64,000 bases of DNA from Acidobacteriota bacterium (GTDB taxonomy: Bacteria > Acidobacteriota > Thermoanaerobaculia > Gp7-AA8), in NCBI GenBank assembly GCA_019244185.1, contig JAFATB010000006.1, forward strand, positions 434,001 to 498,000. The letters are read 5' to 3'. The translations under genes and the position numbers were made by a program. Positions 18,177 through 26,798 of this stretch are shown piece after piece (positions within the stretch are counted from its first letter, which is position 1; the number at the start of each line of letters is the position of its first letter). The notes under the pieces were generated by a model that made no database searches, had not been told where the DNA came from, and saw only the letters and a program-made list of their open reading frames with translations.

Positions 18177-19122
18177 GATACGCGGCGGCGAAGCCGATCT
18201 GCGCGGCCATCATCATCAGGTACATGTGCCGCCACGACGGATGGTTCTCCGTCGACGTGAGCTCGTCGGGATTCCGCACGATCAGCCAGACCGTGTAGGC
18301 GCCCCAGAGCGCGAGCACGATGCCCAGCACCGAAAGGAACGTCGCGTTGCCGGTGAGCACGCCCGTGCGCGCGCCGATCGGCATGAGCAGCCACGGGAAG
18401 ATGAAGAACGGCGCGATCATCCACGCGGCACGCTTCACGCCGAACGCGATCGGCAGCGTGCGGCAGCCGCCGGCGCGATCGCCTTCGATGTCGCTGAAGT
18501 CTTTCGTCGAGGCGGCGCCGAGGAGGAAGAGCATGAAGATCGAGCCGATGTACCAGGGCTCGGCGAACGTCGCGCGGGCAACCATCGTCCAGCCGGCGAC
18601 TTTCAGCAGGCAGCCGCGCGGAATGGCGATCGTCAGATTCGCGCCGAGCGGATGCGCCTTCGTGCGGCCGAGCGCGGGCACCGAATAGACGAACGTCGAC
18701 ACGAGCGCGATCAGATAGATGAAGAAGCATTCGTGATAGCGCAGCGGCGCGAAGAGCTTCTGCGTCCACGTGGTGAACGGATGCACGACCACGAGCCACG
18801 TCGGGATCGTGCCGAGCGCGTAGAAGATCCAGGTGTAGATCCACGCCTCACGGATCGACACCTCGCCCGTCACGATCGGACGGCTCGGCTTGTTGATGCG
18901 ATCGATCTCGAGGTCGTAGATCTGGTTGAGCGTGTTGTTCGCGGCGTTCAAAAACGCGGCGCAGATGGAGCCCAGCGCGACGGTGAGAATGACGGAGCTC
19001 GTCAGCGTGCGCGTCGGATCGGGGTTGTGCGCGGAGCCCCACGCGCAGATCGCGCCCGAGATGATGCCGAGGAGCGGCGGGAGGAGGGTGAACGGCCGGG
19101 CGAGGGTGACGAAGCGTTTCAC
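18169..19122 (-). CDS. UbiA-family prenyltransferase
   Basis: 317 aa, about nine transmembrane helices. The first Asp-rich motif is NQIYDLEID (residues 66-74), followed by RINKPSRP. The second is KDFSDIEGDRAGG near residue 210. Both bind the Mg-pyrophosphate of the prenyl donor. The second motif with EGDR is closer to chlorophyll-synthase or geranylgeranylglycerol-phosphate-type members than to UbiA proper. Acceptor and prenyl length cannot be told from sequence. No quinone or menaquinone genes are nearby. It is divergent from the NYN-domain gene. Confidence 0.88.
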   Translation of the reverse strand: MKRFVTLARPFTLLPPLLGIISGAICAWGSAHNPDPTRTLTSSVILTVALGSICAAFLNAANNTLNQIYDLEIDRINKPSRPIVTGEVSIREAWIYTWIFYALGTIPTWLVVVHPFTTWTQKLFAPLRYHECFFIYLIALVSTFVYSVPALGRTKAHPLGANLTIAIPRGCLLKVAGWTMVARATFAEPWYIGSIFMLFLLGAASTKDFSDIEGDRAGGCRTLPIAFGVKRAAWMIAPFFIFPWLLMPIGARTGVLTGNATFLSVLGIVLALWGAYTVWLIVRNPDELTSTENHPSWRHMYLMMMAAQIGFAAAYLI

Positions 19123-19213
19123 GCGCGCGTAGTGTCGCGGTTCGGGCCGCCTGACGCAACCGGCCGGCGCAGCCGGGCGCGCGCAAACGCGCGGGCCGTA
19201 TTAGACTGCCGCC

Positions 19214-20029
19214 GTGTCACGGAAGCCTCTCTTTGAAAACGAGGACGCCGACTACGGCGACTCATCCCGCAACATGAGCGAAAGCAAAATTGCCCTGTTC
19301 GTCGACTTCGAGAACATCGCCATCGGTGTGATGGACGCGAAGTACAAGAAGTTCGAGGCCAGCCTTCTCCTCGAGCGCCTGCTCGAGAAAGGGAAGATCG
19401 TGGTCAAGCGCGCGTACTGCGACTGGGACAAGTTCCCGGACTACAAACGCGAGCTCCACGAGGCGGCCATCGAGCTGATCGAGATCCCGGGACGCGGCTA
19501 CTCGGGCAAGAACTCCGCCGACATCCGCATGGCCGTCGATGCGATGGACATGTGCTGGTCGAAGGAGCACATCGATCTCTTCGTGATCGCTTCGGGCGAC
19601 TCGGACTTTTCGCCGCTGGTGTCGAAGCTGAAAGAGAACGACAAGTACGTCATCGGCTGCGGCGTGAAGAATTCGTCGAGCGATCTGCTGATCGACAACT
19701 GCGACGAGTTCATCTTCTACGAGGATCTCGTGCGCGGCGTGCAGAAGGCGCCCGCGGTGGCGTTTCAGGACAAGAAGAAGGCCGAGGTGTTCAAGCTGCT
19801 CATCGACTCCATCAAGGCGCTCATGCGCGAGAACAAGGAGATTCTCTGGGGCTCGATGGTGAAGCAGACGATGCAGCGCAAGAAGCCGACGTTCAACGAG
19901 GAGTACTACGGGTACAACACGTTCAGCGATCTGCTCGAGGACGCGCAGACGAACAACATCATCAAGATCAAGAAGGATCTGAAGTCGGGGTCGTATGTGA
20001 TCACGGGCTTTGCGCAGCCCGCGGCCTGA
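19214..20029 (+). CDS. NYN-domain (LabA/DUF88-type) protein with C-terminal OST-HTH-like domain
   Basis: 271 aa from GTG 19214; an ATG at 19274 is an alternative start. The NYN (PIN-like) nuclease fold has the acidic set expected for metal binding: ALFVDFENI (residues 28-36), KNSADIRMAVDAMDM and VIASGDSDFSPLV near residues 125-137. These are the motifs of LabA/Limkain-type proteins. The C-terminal 80 residues (FKLLIDSIKALM...YNTFSDLLEDAQ) match the OST-HTH/LOTUS pattern, an RNA-binding winged helix. The likely role is RNA cleavage or binding; the substrate is unknown. The 79-bp dispersed repeat follows its stop. Confidence 0.88.
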   Translation: MSRKPLFENEDADYGDSSRNMSESKIALFVDFENIAIGVMDAKYKKFEASLLLERLLEKGKIVVKRAYCDWDKFPDYKRELHEAAIELIEIPGRGYSGKNSADIRMAVDAMDMCWSKEHIDLFVIASGDSDFSPLVSKLKENDKYVIGCGVKNSSSDLLIDNCDEFIFYEDLVRGVQKAPAVAFQDKKKAEVFKLLIDSIKALMRENKEILWGSMVKQTMQRKKPTFNEEYYGYNTFSDLLEDAQTNNIIKIKKDLKSGSYVITGFAQPAA

Positions 20030-20037
20030 AGAGACGT

Positions 20038-20116
20038 GACCGGGAGCGCCTCCGGCGGGCCGGCGCGGCCGGCTGCGCTTAGGGCCTAGCCTATTCGCAC
20101 GTGCGGTTGGCCTGAA
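20038..20116 (+). repeat. 79-bp dispersed palindromic repeat, copy A (upstream of nadB)
   Basis: 76 of 79 bases are identical to 53647-53725. The element contains CGCACGTGCGG (a palindrome perfect over 12 bases in copy B), GGCCTAGCC, and a GC-rich inverted segment GCCGGCGCGGCCGGC. Both copies end about 10-22 bp before the start codon of a cofactor-biosynthesis gene (nadB here, coaX there) and lie after the stop of an upstream co-directional gene. Confidence 0.9.
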
Positions 20117-20125
20117 CGTCGTAGA

Positions 20126-21799
20126 ATGCGCGCCGCGCGTTTAATGACGACTCTTCCGCATCGCGGGCACGTTCCTGTTCTCGTCATCGGCACCGGCATC
20201 GCGGGGCTCACGGCGGCGTTCACGCTCGCGAGCGCGGGCATCAAGGTGCTACTCGTCACGAAAGCGGCGGATCCGGCGGACTGCAATACCGCGTGGGCGC
20301 AGGGCGGGATCATCTATCAGGGTGAGAACGACTCCGCGGAGAAGCTCGTCAGCGACGTCATTCGCGCGGGCGCGGGCATCTCGAATCTCGAGGCGGTGCA
20401 CTTTCTGGCGGAGGAAGGCCCGCGCGTCGTCGAGAAGGTGCTGCTCAATGAGATGCACGTGCCGTTCTCCACGACGCACGAGGGAGAGCTCGACCTCACG
20501 CAGGAAGGCGCGCATTCGGTCTCGCGCATCATCCACGCGGGCGATGCGACGGGACGCGCGATCGAGACTTCGCTGCTGAATCGCGTGAAGGGCGAGCCGA
20601 ACATCACGCTCGCCACGGAAGTCACGGCGATCGATCTCCTCACGACGCAGCACCATCCGCAGGACATCCAGGTGCGCTACCGGCTGACGAACGAATGCGT
20701 CGGCGCGTACCTGCTCGACAACCGCACGAACGACGTCTACACCGTCTTCGCCGATTACACGATCCTCGCGACGGGCGGCGTCGGCCAGATCTATCTGCAC
20801 ACGACGAACACGCGCAGCTCGCTGGGCGACGGCGTCGTGATGGCGAGCCGCGCGGGCGCGAAGATCTTCAACGCGGAGTACGTGCAGTTCCATCCGACCG
20901 CGCTCGCGGACAAGAAGGCCAATCACTTTCTCATCTCCGAGGCGTTGCGCGGGGAGGGAGCGAGGCTGCGGAATCAGCGGGGCGAGTACTTCATGGAGCG
21001 GTACGCGCCGGAGCTGAAGGACCTCGCGCCGCGCGACGTCGTGGCGCGCGCGATCGTCGAGGAGATGACGCACAACAAAGAGGAGTTCGTGTGGCTCGAC
21101 CTCGCGAACTTCTACAACGGACGCGAGCCGATCGCCGAGCGCTTCCCGAACATCCGCGCCGCGTGCGCGGAGATGGGCGTCGACATCGAGCGCGATCCGA
21201 TTCCGGTCGTGCCGGCGGCGCATTACTTCTGCGGCGGCGTGCTCGTGAACACGCGCGGCGAGACGACGCTCAGCCGGCTGTACGCGATCGGCGAGACCTC
21301 GTGCTCGGGGTTGCACGGCGCGAACCGTCTCGCCTCGACGTCGCTCCTCGAAGGCGTGACGTGGGGCTACTTCGCGGCGGAGTCGATTCGCGAGAAGCTG
21401 ACATCTCCCGCGGCGACGGCTTCGCCCGCGGTGCGGCGCGCGTTCTCGTCGCTGCCGCCGGGCACGGGCTCCGTGCACGACAGCATCTTCGCGTCGATTC
21501 CGGACTGGCTGCCGCCGGGCAAAGAGAACCTCGAGGATCCCGCGCTGATCCTGCAGGACTGGACGACGATCCAGCACACGATGTGGAACTACGTCGGCAT
21601 CGTGCGCACATACGAGCGGCTCAAGCGCGCGGTGGCCGACATGCGCCAGCTCGGCAACCGCCTCACGAAGTACTACCACGAGTCGACGATCAGCAAATCG
21701 ATCGTCGAGCTCTTTCACGGCCAGCAGATGGCGGCCATCGTCGCGTCGGCGGCGATCCGCAATCCGCGCTCGATCGGCGCGCACTTCCGCGCGGACTGA
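20126..21799 (+). CDS. nadB: L-aspartate oxidase
   Basis: 557 aa; the start could also be the ATG at 20144. The FAD-binding Rossmann motif is VIGTGIAGLTAAF (residues 20-32). Family blocks include GAHSVSRIIHAGDATGRAIE, the HPTAL segment with SEALRGEGARLRN, and the active-site region HYFCGGVLVNTRGET, followed by ETSCSGLHGANRLASTSLLE. The C-terminal helical domain is present. It oxidises L-aspartate to iminoaspartate, the first step of NAD synthesis. nadA and nadC are not in the window. The dispersed repeat directly upstream may carry its promoter. Confidence 0.95.
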   Translation: MRAARLMTTLPHRGHVPVLVIGTGIAGLTAAFTLASAGIKVLLVTKAADPADCNTAWAQGGIIYQGENDSAEKLVSDVIRAGAGISNLEAVHFLAEEGPRVVEKVLLNEMHVPFSTTHEGELDLTQEGAHSVSRIIHAGDATGRAIETSLLNRVKGEPNITLATEVTAIDLLTTQHHPQDIQVRYRLTNECVGAYLLDNRTNDVYTVFADYTILATGGVGQIYLHTTNTRSSLGDGVVMASRAGAKIFNAEYVQFHPTALADKKANHFLISEALRGEGARLRNQRGEYFMERYAPELKDLAPRDVVARAIVEEMTHNKEEFVWLDLANFYNGREPIAERFPNIRAACAEMGVDIERDPIPVVPAAHYFCGGVLVNTRGETTLSRLYAIGETSCSGLHGANRLASTSLLEGVTWGYFAAESIREKLTSPAATASPAVRRAFSSLPPGTGSVHDSIFASIPDWLPPGKENLEDPALILQDWTTIQHTMWNYVGIVRTYERLKRAVADMRQLGNRLTKYYHESTISKSIVELFHGQQMAAIVASAAIRNPRSIGAHFRAD

Positions 21800-21816
21800 A
21801 CGGAGCGCGCGCGTCG

Positions 21817-22410
21817 ATGAAACTGCAACTCGGCTGCGGCCCGCTCGCGTTGCCGGGGTGGATCAACATCGACAACCAGCCGTACGACGGCGTCGACCGC
21901 GTGCTCGACGTCACGCAGGAGCTGCCGTACGACGATGTGCGCTTCATCTTCGCCGAGCACTTCATCGAGCATCTCGCGCTCGACGATGCGACCGCGTTGC
22001 TGCGCGACTGCCGCCGCGCGCTCGCGCACGACGGCGTGCTGCGGCTGTCGACGCCGAACCTCGACTGGGTCTGGGCGTCGCACTACAAACGCGTGATGAC
22101 GCCGCAGGAGGCGGTGCTCGCGTGCTTCGCCATCAACCGCGCGTTCCGCGGCTGGGGACATCAGTTCCTCTACAACGAGACGACGCTCACGTCGCTCTTG
22201 CGCGACGCAGGGTTCGCGCGCGTCGTGCGTTGCGAGTACGGCGCGAGCGAGCACGAGGAACTGCGCGGACTCGAGCGGCATGAATGGCAGCCCGATTTCG
22301 ACGGCCTGCCGCACATCCTGATCCTCGAGGCGTCGGGACGCGGCGGCTCCGCACCGGAGTATCTCGAAGAGCCGCGGGCGATGTTCCGCCGCGATGCGGC
22401 CGCGAAATGA
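21817..22410 (+). CDS. SAM-dependent methyltransferase-like protein (paralogue 1)
   Basis: 197 aa, starting at the ATG 17 bases after nadB. The Gly-rich motif LQLGCGPLALPGWINID (residues 3-19) binds SAM in class I methyltransferases, and the later HFIEHL plus DGVLRLSTPNLDWVW are typical of predicted SAM-dependent methyltransferases linked to LPS or O-antigen synthesis. A close paralogue is encoded at 26133-26798, sharing FRGWGHQFLYN and GVLRLSTPNLDWVWASHY. The substrate is unknown. Confidence 0.85.
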   Translation: MKLQLGCGPLALPGWINIDNQPYDGVDRVLDVTQELPYDDVRFIFAEHFIEHLALDDATALLRDCRRALAHDGVLRLSTPNLDWVWASHYKRVMTPQEAVLACFAINRAFRGWGHQFLYNETTLTSLLRDAGFARVVRCEYGASEHEELRGLERHEWQPDFDGLPHILILEASGRGGSAPEYLEEPRAMFRRDAAAK

Positions 22411-22453
22411 TCCCGCCCAGGGGTCATTGGCGCGCTGAGGCCGCGGATCGTCG

Positions 22454-22936
22454 CTATCGGTCCGCGAACGACACTTCGACGAAGCTGTCGATCGGGACAA
22501 CGCTCGCCTCGCCCTTCGCGAGACGCGTCGAGACCTGTTTGTCGTCGACGCCCGTCGCGAGCAGCGTGCAGTCCGCGCGCAGACACCGCACCCTGAGAGT
22601 CCGTTCGTCGACCACGGTCAAGCCGACGTCGGCAGTCTGCCCGGAGGCCGCGACTCCTTTGGTGTCGAGTTTGTGCTCCGCATCCGGCTTGTCGCCGACC
22701 TGGCTGAGCATCAGCCACGTCCAGTGCGTGCCGCTGGTCTGATCGAGGAGCAGCACGCGATCGTTCGCGGCGCGGCGAAGCTGCTCGTCGGTGAGTTTCA
22801 TTTCGTCGAATTTCGGATTGGCGAGGAGCGCGGTGCGGCCGTCGGTGAGCTTGACGTGAAAACGAATCACGCTCTGGGCGCTGGCCGAGCCGACGAGCAT
22901 CAGCAACGCGAGAAGGGTCGAAAGCCGATTGCGCAT
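22454..22936 (-). CDS. Exported hypothetical protein
   Basis: 160 aa from ATG 22936, which has GGAGAG upstream and begins a clear signal peptide (MRNRLSTLLALLMLVGSASA). The mature part starts QSVIRFHVKLTDGRTALLAN and is a small beta-rich domain ending DSFVEVSFADR. No motif is recognised. It is convergent with the methyltransferase gene and separated from it by 43 bp. Confidence 0.75.
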   Translation of the reverse strand: MRNRLSTLLALLMLVGSASAQSVIRFHVKLTDGRTALLANPKFDEMKLTDEQLRRAANDRVLLLDQTSGTHWTWLMLSQVGDKPDAEHKLDTKGVAASGQTADVGLTVVDERTLRVRCLRADCTLLATGVDDKQVSTRLAKGEASVVPIDSFVEVSFADR

Positions 22937-23100
22937 GAATCTCTCCAGCCTTTCGGACGAGCGCCTTCGCCACTCGCCCCTCGAAATCTCATCGTTGGGA
23001 CGGCCGCGCGTCACGTTGGTTTCGGCCGATCCGGATGGAAAGACTCGTCACGTCGACGAGCGGCCGCAAAATAACTCTTGTCGGATCCCGCCTCGTACCT

Positions 23101-23117
23101 TATGGTGTAACACCATA
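23101..23117. promoter_or_regulatory. Palindrome upstream of the secreted-protein array
   Basis: A perfect TATGGTG-TAA-CACCATA inverted repeat, 24 bases before the start codon of the first secreted paralogue and just upstream of its GGAGG ribosome site. It could be an operator or a 5'-UTR hairpin. The rest of 22937-23140 shows nothing further. Confidence 0.45.
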
Positions 23118-23140
23118 AAACCAAGCTGGAGGTCTGTTAG

Positions 23141-23953
23141 ATGGCTCGCTTGCGAATTTCATTCGCGCTCATCGTGATCCTCGCCGCATCGTCTCTCGCA
23201 GCACAAAACGATCCCACGACGAATCCCCAGCTGTTCGATCGCTACCTCGTTCCTGTTTTTACGAACGCCGTGCACGGATCGTTTGGGTCGGAGTTCTATT
23301 CGTCGCTTTCGCTCTGGAACAAGTCGGATACGCAGCCGCTGCGCGTGTGGGGGCTGCAGGAGGTCTGCGTCCTCAGCGCGTGCCCGCCGCCGCCCGACTT
23401 CCTCGACGTGCCGGCGCCGACGATCGAGGCGCCGCTGCTGCAGCCGAACGGCAATCCGGGACGCTTCGTCTTCGTCGAGAAGGCGCAATCCAACCGACTC
23501 GCGGCGAACCTCCGCGTTTACGACGCGAGCCGCGACGCGACGAACTTCGGCACCGAGCTGCCGGTCGTCCGCCAGAGTGATTTCGCGGAGCGCATCGTGC
23601 TGCCGGGCGTTCCGATGACGCCGCGGTTCCGCAACGTGCTGCGGATCTACTCCGCGGTCGCGACCGACGTCACGATCTCGTTCGGCGGCCCGGACGTCAT
23701 CGGCTCGCCGACGATCACGCCTCCGCCGCAACAGACGATCACGCTGCGCGAAGGCGAAAACGTCTTCGACCCGGCGTACGCGTCGTTCGCGAACTTTCCG
23801 TCGTACCCATACCCGCTGACGATCGTCGTCGACTCCGTCTCGGGCTGCCCGGTCTGTCTCTCGCCGCCCGTTCCACCGGCGCCGATCTGGGCTTTCGTCA
23901 GCGTCACGAACAACGAGACCCAGCACATCACCACGATCACGCCACAGCCGTGA
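23141..23953 (+). CDS. Secreted protein, tandem paralogue A (no IPT domain)
   Basis: 270 aa. The signal peptide MARLRISFALIVILAASSLA is followed by a mature domain starting LFDRYLVPVFTNAVHGSFGSEF. It shares a roughly 230-residue beta-rich domain with the next two genes: landmarks NGNPGRFVFVEKA, GTELPVVR, PRFRNVLRIYS, YASFANFP and the common end PIWAFVSVTNNETQHITTIT. It lacks the N-terminal IPT/TIG domain of the other two and carries a Cys-containing insertion (CVLSACPPPP, CPVC). The function is unknown; it is probably a cell-surface or secreted structural domain. Confidence 0.85.
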   Translation: MARLRISFALIVILAASSLAAQNDPTTNPQLFDRYLVPVFTNAVHGSFGSEFYSSLSLWNKSDTQPLRVWGLQEVCVLSACPPPPDFLDVPAPTIEAPLLQPNGNPGRFVFVEKAQSNRLAANLRVYDASRDATNFGTELPVVRQSDFAERIVLPGVPMTPRFRNVLRIYSAVATDVTISFGGPDVIGSPTITPPPQQTITLREGENVFDPAYASFANFPSYPYPLTIVVDSVSGCPVCLSPPVPPAPIWAFVSVTNNETQHITTITPQP

Positions 23954-23976
23954 GCAATTTTTGAGGGAGGTTTGTC

Positions 23977-24996
23977 TTGATGCGATTCCGGATCCCCCTT
24001 CTGCTATCGTTGTTTCTCTCCGCCTTTGCGCTCCTCGCCCAGGAAAGCACGCCGTACAGCATCACTCCGAATTCGGGCCCGGTCACCGGCGGCACGCAGG
24101 TGACGATCAAGGGCGACTTCGGCACGTGGCCCTATGGCGTCATCTTCGGCACGGCCGGTGTCGTGGCCACGCGGGTCGACGAACACACGCTCGTCGCCAC
24201 GACGCCTCCGCATCCCGCGGGTACCGTGAGCGTGTCGATCTTCGAGTACGACATCTTCCTCGCCACCGATCTCACGTTCACGTTCACCGGTGAATCGGAC
24301 GAGCGGTTCGAGCGCGTGCTGCTGCCGATCTTCACGCCGCCCGTGCATGGCGCGTTCGGGTCGGAGTTCCACACCGATCTCGACGTGTGGAATCCGGATC
24401 CGTCGAAGACGGTGACGCTCTTCGGCGCCGAGTACGACTACGACCAGCCCGACCCCGACCCGAGTGTCACCGTGATTCCGGGCGGGAAGGTGACGCTCGG
24501 CCGCGTGCCGGAGAGCTTCGACGGCAACCCGGGACGGTTCGTGTATGTCGCCAAAGACGATTTCGATCTTCTCGGCGCGACGCTGCGCGTTCACGACGTG
24601 ACCCGCGAGGCGGCGAGCTTCGGTACGGAGATCCCCATCGTCCGCGAGCACGAGTTCAGCAGCGAGAAGCGCATCGCATTTCCGCACGTGCCGATCGATC
24701 CGCGCTTCCGCAACACGCTGCGCATCTACAGCACCGCTGCGACCACGGTCACCGTGACCGTCGGCCAGCAGGCATTCGCCGTCGAGCTGCAGGCGGGCAG
24801 CAACACCTACGAGCCGGCGTACGCCGCGTTCACGAACTTCCCTTCGGACGGCGTCGGCGCGACGACGGTGACGATCGACGCCGAGCGCATCGGCGTCGAT
24901 CCGCCCTCGCCGTTGCTCGGCCCTCCCATCTGGGCCTTCATCAGCGTGACGAACAACGACACGCAGCAGATCACCACCATCACCCCGCAACGCTGA
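23977..24996 (+). CDS. Secreted IPT/TIG-domain protein, tandem paralogue B
   Basis: 339 aa. The signal peptide MMRFRIPLLLSLFLSAFALLA is followed by an IPT/TIG (Ig-like, plexin/transcription-factor) domain with PYSITPNSGPVTGGTQVTIKG and the end DLTFTFTGE at about residue 110. The array-specific C-terminal domain follows (RVLLPIFTPPVHGAFGSEFH to the shared end). It is nearly identical to the next gene over the signal peptide and IPT domain, indicating recent duplication. GGGAGG precedes the start. Confidence 0.87.
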   Translation: MMRFRIPLLLSLFLSAFALLAQESTPYSITPNSGPVTGGTQVTIKGDFGTWPYGVIFGTAGVVATRVDEHTLVATTPPHPAGTVSVSIFEYDIFLATDLTFTFTGESDERFERVLLPIFTPPVHGAFGSEFHTDLDVWNPDPSKTVTLFGAEYDYDQPDPDPSVTVIPGGKVTLGRVPESFDGNPGRFVYVAKDDFDLLGATLRVHDVTREAASFGTEIPIVREHEFSSEKRIAFPHVPIDPRFRNTLRIYSTAATTVTVTVGQQAFAVELQAGSNTYEPAYAAFTNFPSDGVGATTVTIDAERIGVDPPSPLLGPPIWAFISVTNNDTQQITTITPQR

Positions 24997-25011
24997 TTCC
25001 GCGAAATCCAC

Positions 25012-25043
25012 GGCATGCGCGCGTCATCGCACGCGCGCATGCC
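25012..25043. repeat. Perfect 13-bp hairpin between paralogues B and C
   Basis: Arms GGCATGCGCGCGT and ACGCGCGCATGCC around a 6-base loop, 15 bases after the stop of paralogue B. A related hairpin follows paralogue C at 26102-26140, so the hairpin belongs to the duplicated unit. There is no T-run. Confidence 0.7.
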
Positions 25044-25074
25044 CACAACCTCGAGCATTCGACGGAGGTCCTTC

Positions 25075-26088
25075 ATGCGATTCCGGATCCCCATTCTGCT
25101 GTCGTTGTTTCTCTCCGCAGTTGCGGTCTTCGCCCAGGAAAGCACGCCGTACTCGATCACTCCGAATTCCGGGCCGGTCGCCGGCGGCACGCAGGTGACG
25201 ATCAAGGGCGACTTCGGCTTCTGGCCGTACGCGATTCTCTTCGGCACTGCCGGCGTGCCCGCGACGCGCGTCGACGACCACACGCTCGTCGCCACGACGC
25301 CTGCGCATCCCGCGGGCACCGTGCCGGTCACGATCTTCGAGTACGACATCGGTCTCGCCACCGATCTCACGTTCACGTTCACCGGGCCCTCGGGCACGCG
25401 ATTCGAGCGCGTGCTGCTGCCGATCTTCACGCCGCCGGTGCAGGGCGCGTTCGGCTCGGAGTTCCACACCGAGGTCGAGGTGTGGAATCCGCAGTCGACG
25501 GGCGTGGTGACGCTGTTCGGAGCGGAAACCGACTCCAGCGTCGACATCGATCCGAGCGTCGCGCTGATTCCGGACGGGAAAACGACACTCAGCCGCGCGC
25601 CGCAGCACTTCAACGGCAACCCGGGGCATTTCCTCTACGTCGCCGAAGGAGACTTCGATCTCATCGGCGCCACGCTGCGCGTGCACGACGTAACGCGCGA
25701 GGCGACGAGCTTCGGCACGGAGATTCCCATCGTGCGCGAGCGCGAGTTCAGCCCATCGCAGACGATCGCGTTTCCGCATGTGCCGATCGATCCCCGCTTC
25801 CGCAACACGCTGCGCATCTACAGCACGGAGGCGACGACGGTGACAGTGAAGGTCGGGGCGCAGACGTTCGGGGTCACACTGCAACCCGGACGCGACATGT
25901 ACGAGCCCGCCTACGCGGCGTTCACGAACTTCCCCAACGACGGCATCGGCGCCACGACGGTGACGGTCGAACCGACCTTCATCCCGGTCGATCCGCCGTT
26001 GCCCGGCACAAACGTGCCCGTCTGGGCCTTCATCAGCGTGACGAACAACGACACGCAGCAGATCACCACCATCACCCCGCAACGCTAG
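25075..26088 (+). CDS. Secreted IPT/TIG-domain protein, tandem paralogue C
   Basis: 337 aa from the ATG at 25075, which has GGAGG upstream and begins the signal peptide MRFRIPILLSLFLSAVAVFA; the frame is open 20 codons further back without support. The IPT/TIG domain starts PYSITPNSGPVAGGTQVTIKG, followed by the shared C-terminal domain. The central part differs more from paralogue B (SSVDIDPSVALIPDGKTTLS) than the ends do. The three genes A-B-C probably form one transcription unit encoding extracellular proteins. Confidence 0.87.
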   Translation: MRFRIPILLSLFLSAVAVFAQESTPYSITPNSGPVAGGTQVTIKGDFGFWPYAILFGTAGVPATRVDDHTLVATTPAHPAGTVPVTIFEYDIGLATDLTFTFTGPSGTRFERVLLPIFTPPVQGAFGSEFHTEVEVWNPQSTGVVTLFGAETDSSVDIDPSVALIPDGKTTLSRAPQHFNGNPGHFLYVAEGDFDLIGATLRVHDVTREATSFGTEIPIVREREFSPSQTIAFPHVPIDPRFRNTLRIYSTEATTVTVKVGAQTFGVTLQPGRDMYEPAYAAFTNFPNDGIGATTVTVEPTFIPVDPPLPGTNVPVWAFISVTNNDTQQITTITPQR

Positions 26089-26101
26089 TCCCGCGGAATC
26101 C

Positions 26102-26140
26102 GACGGCATGCGCGCGTCGTTGAAGCGCGCGCATGCCGTC
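26102..26140. repeat. 15-bp hairpin after paralogue C
   Basis: The arms (GACGGCATGCGCGCG type) are nearly perfect around a short loop; the core GGCATGCGCGCG is shared with the hairpin at 25012-25043. It overlaps the first codons of the longest frame of the next methyltransferase gene, which argues for a later start of that gene. Confidence 0.65.
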
Positions 26141-26798
26141 GCTCTACCACTACGCCAGCCGCGCGCCGATGAAGATCCGCAAGGTCTTCTTTCCCGCGCG
26201 CGCGGAGCGGCTGCACATCGGCTCCGGACCGCAGCGGCTCGATGGCTGGATCAACATCGACAACGTGAAGTATCCCGGCGTCGACCGCGTGCTCGACGTC
26301 ACGCACGGTCTGCCGTACCGCGACGTGCGCTTCATCTTCGCCGAGCATTTCATCGAGCATCTCAGCCTCAACGAGGTGATGTACCTCCTCCGCGAGTGCC
26401 GCCGCGTGCTCACCGACGACGGCGTGCTGCGCCTCTCGACGCCGAACCTCGACTGGGTCTGGGCATCGCACTACGAGCTCGGCTCCGAAGGCGACGACGC
26501 GGCGCGGACGTGCTTTCTGCTCAATCGCGCGTTCCGCGGCTGGGGACATCAGTTCCTCTACAACATCGAAGTGCTGCGCGGTCTGCTGCTCGACGCCGGC
26601 TTCGCGGACGTCGTCGTGTGCGCGTATGGCGAGAGCACGCATCCCGAGCTGCGCAATCTCGAGCGTCACGAGCGTTCCGAGGATTTCGAAGGACTGGCCG
26701 ACATCCTCGTCGTCGAGGCGTCCGGCCGCGGCGCCGGCGCTCCTCCCTATTTCTCGCGCTGGCGTCACGAGTTCCTCCACGCCCTCGGCGCGAAGTAA
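26133..26798 (+). CDS. SAM-dependent methyltransferase-like protein (paralogue 2)
   Basis: 221 aa from the first ATG. The second ATG (26169, MKIRKVFFPARAERLH) is a good alternative because the first lies inside the repeated hairpin and the paralogue begins at the equivalent place. The SAM-binding motif is LHIGSGPQRLDGWINID, followed by HFIEHLSLNEV and GVLRLSTPNLDWVWASHY. It is closely related to the protein at 21817-22410. Its stop abuts the convergent ruvB stop with no gap. Confidence 0.85.
   Translation: MPSLYHYASRAPMKIRKVFFPARAERLHIGSGPQRLDGWINIDNVKYPGVDRVLDVTHGLPYRDVRFIFAEHFIEHLSLNEVMYLLRECRRVLTDDGVLRLSTPNLDWVWASHYELGSEGDDAARTCFLLNRAFRGWGHQFLYNIEVLRGLLLDAGFADVVVCAYGESTHPELRNLERHERSEDFEGLADILVVEASGRGAGAPPYFSRWRHEFLHALGAK

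Noticed and set aside
19123..19213. Third copy of the 79-bp dispersed repeat
   Set aside because: The GC-rich stretch shares only short CCGGCCGG-type words with the repeat, not the conserved core.
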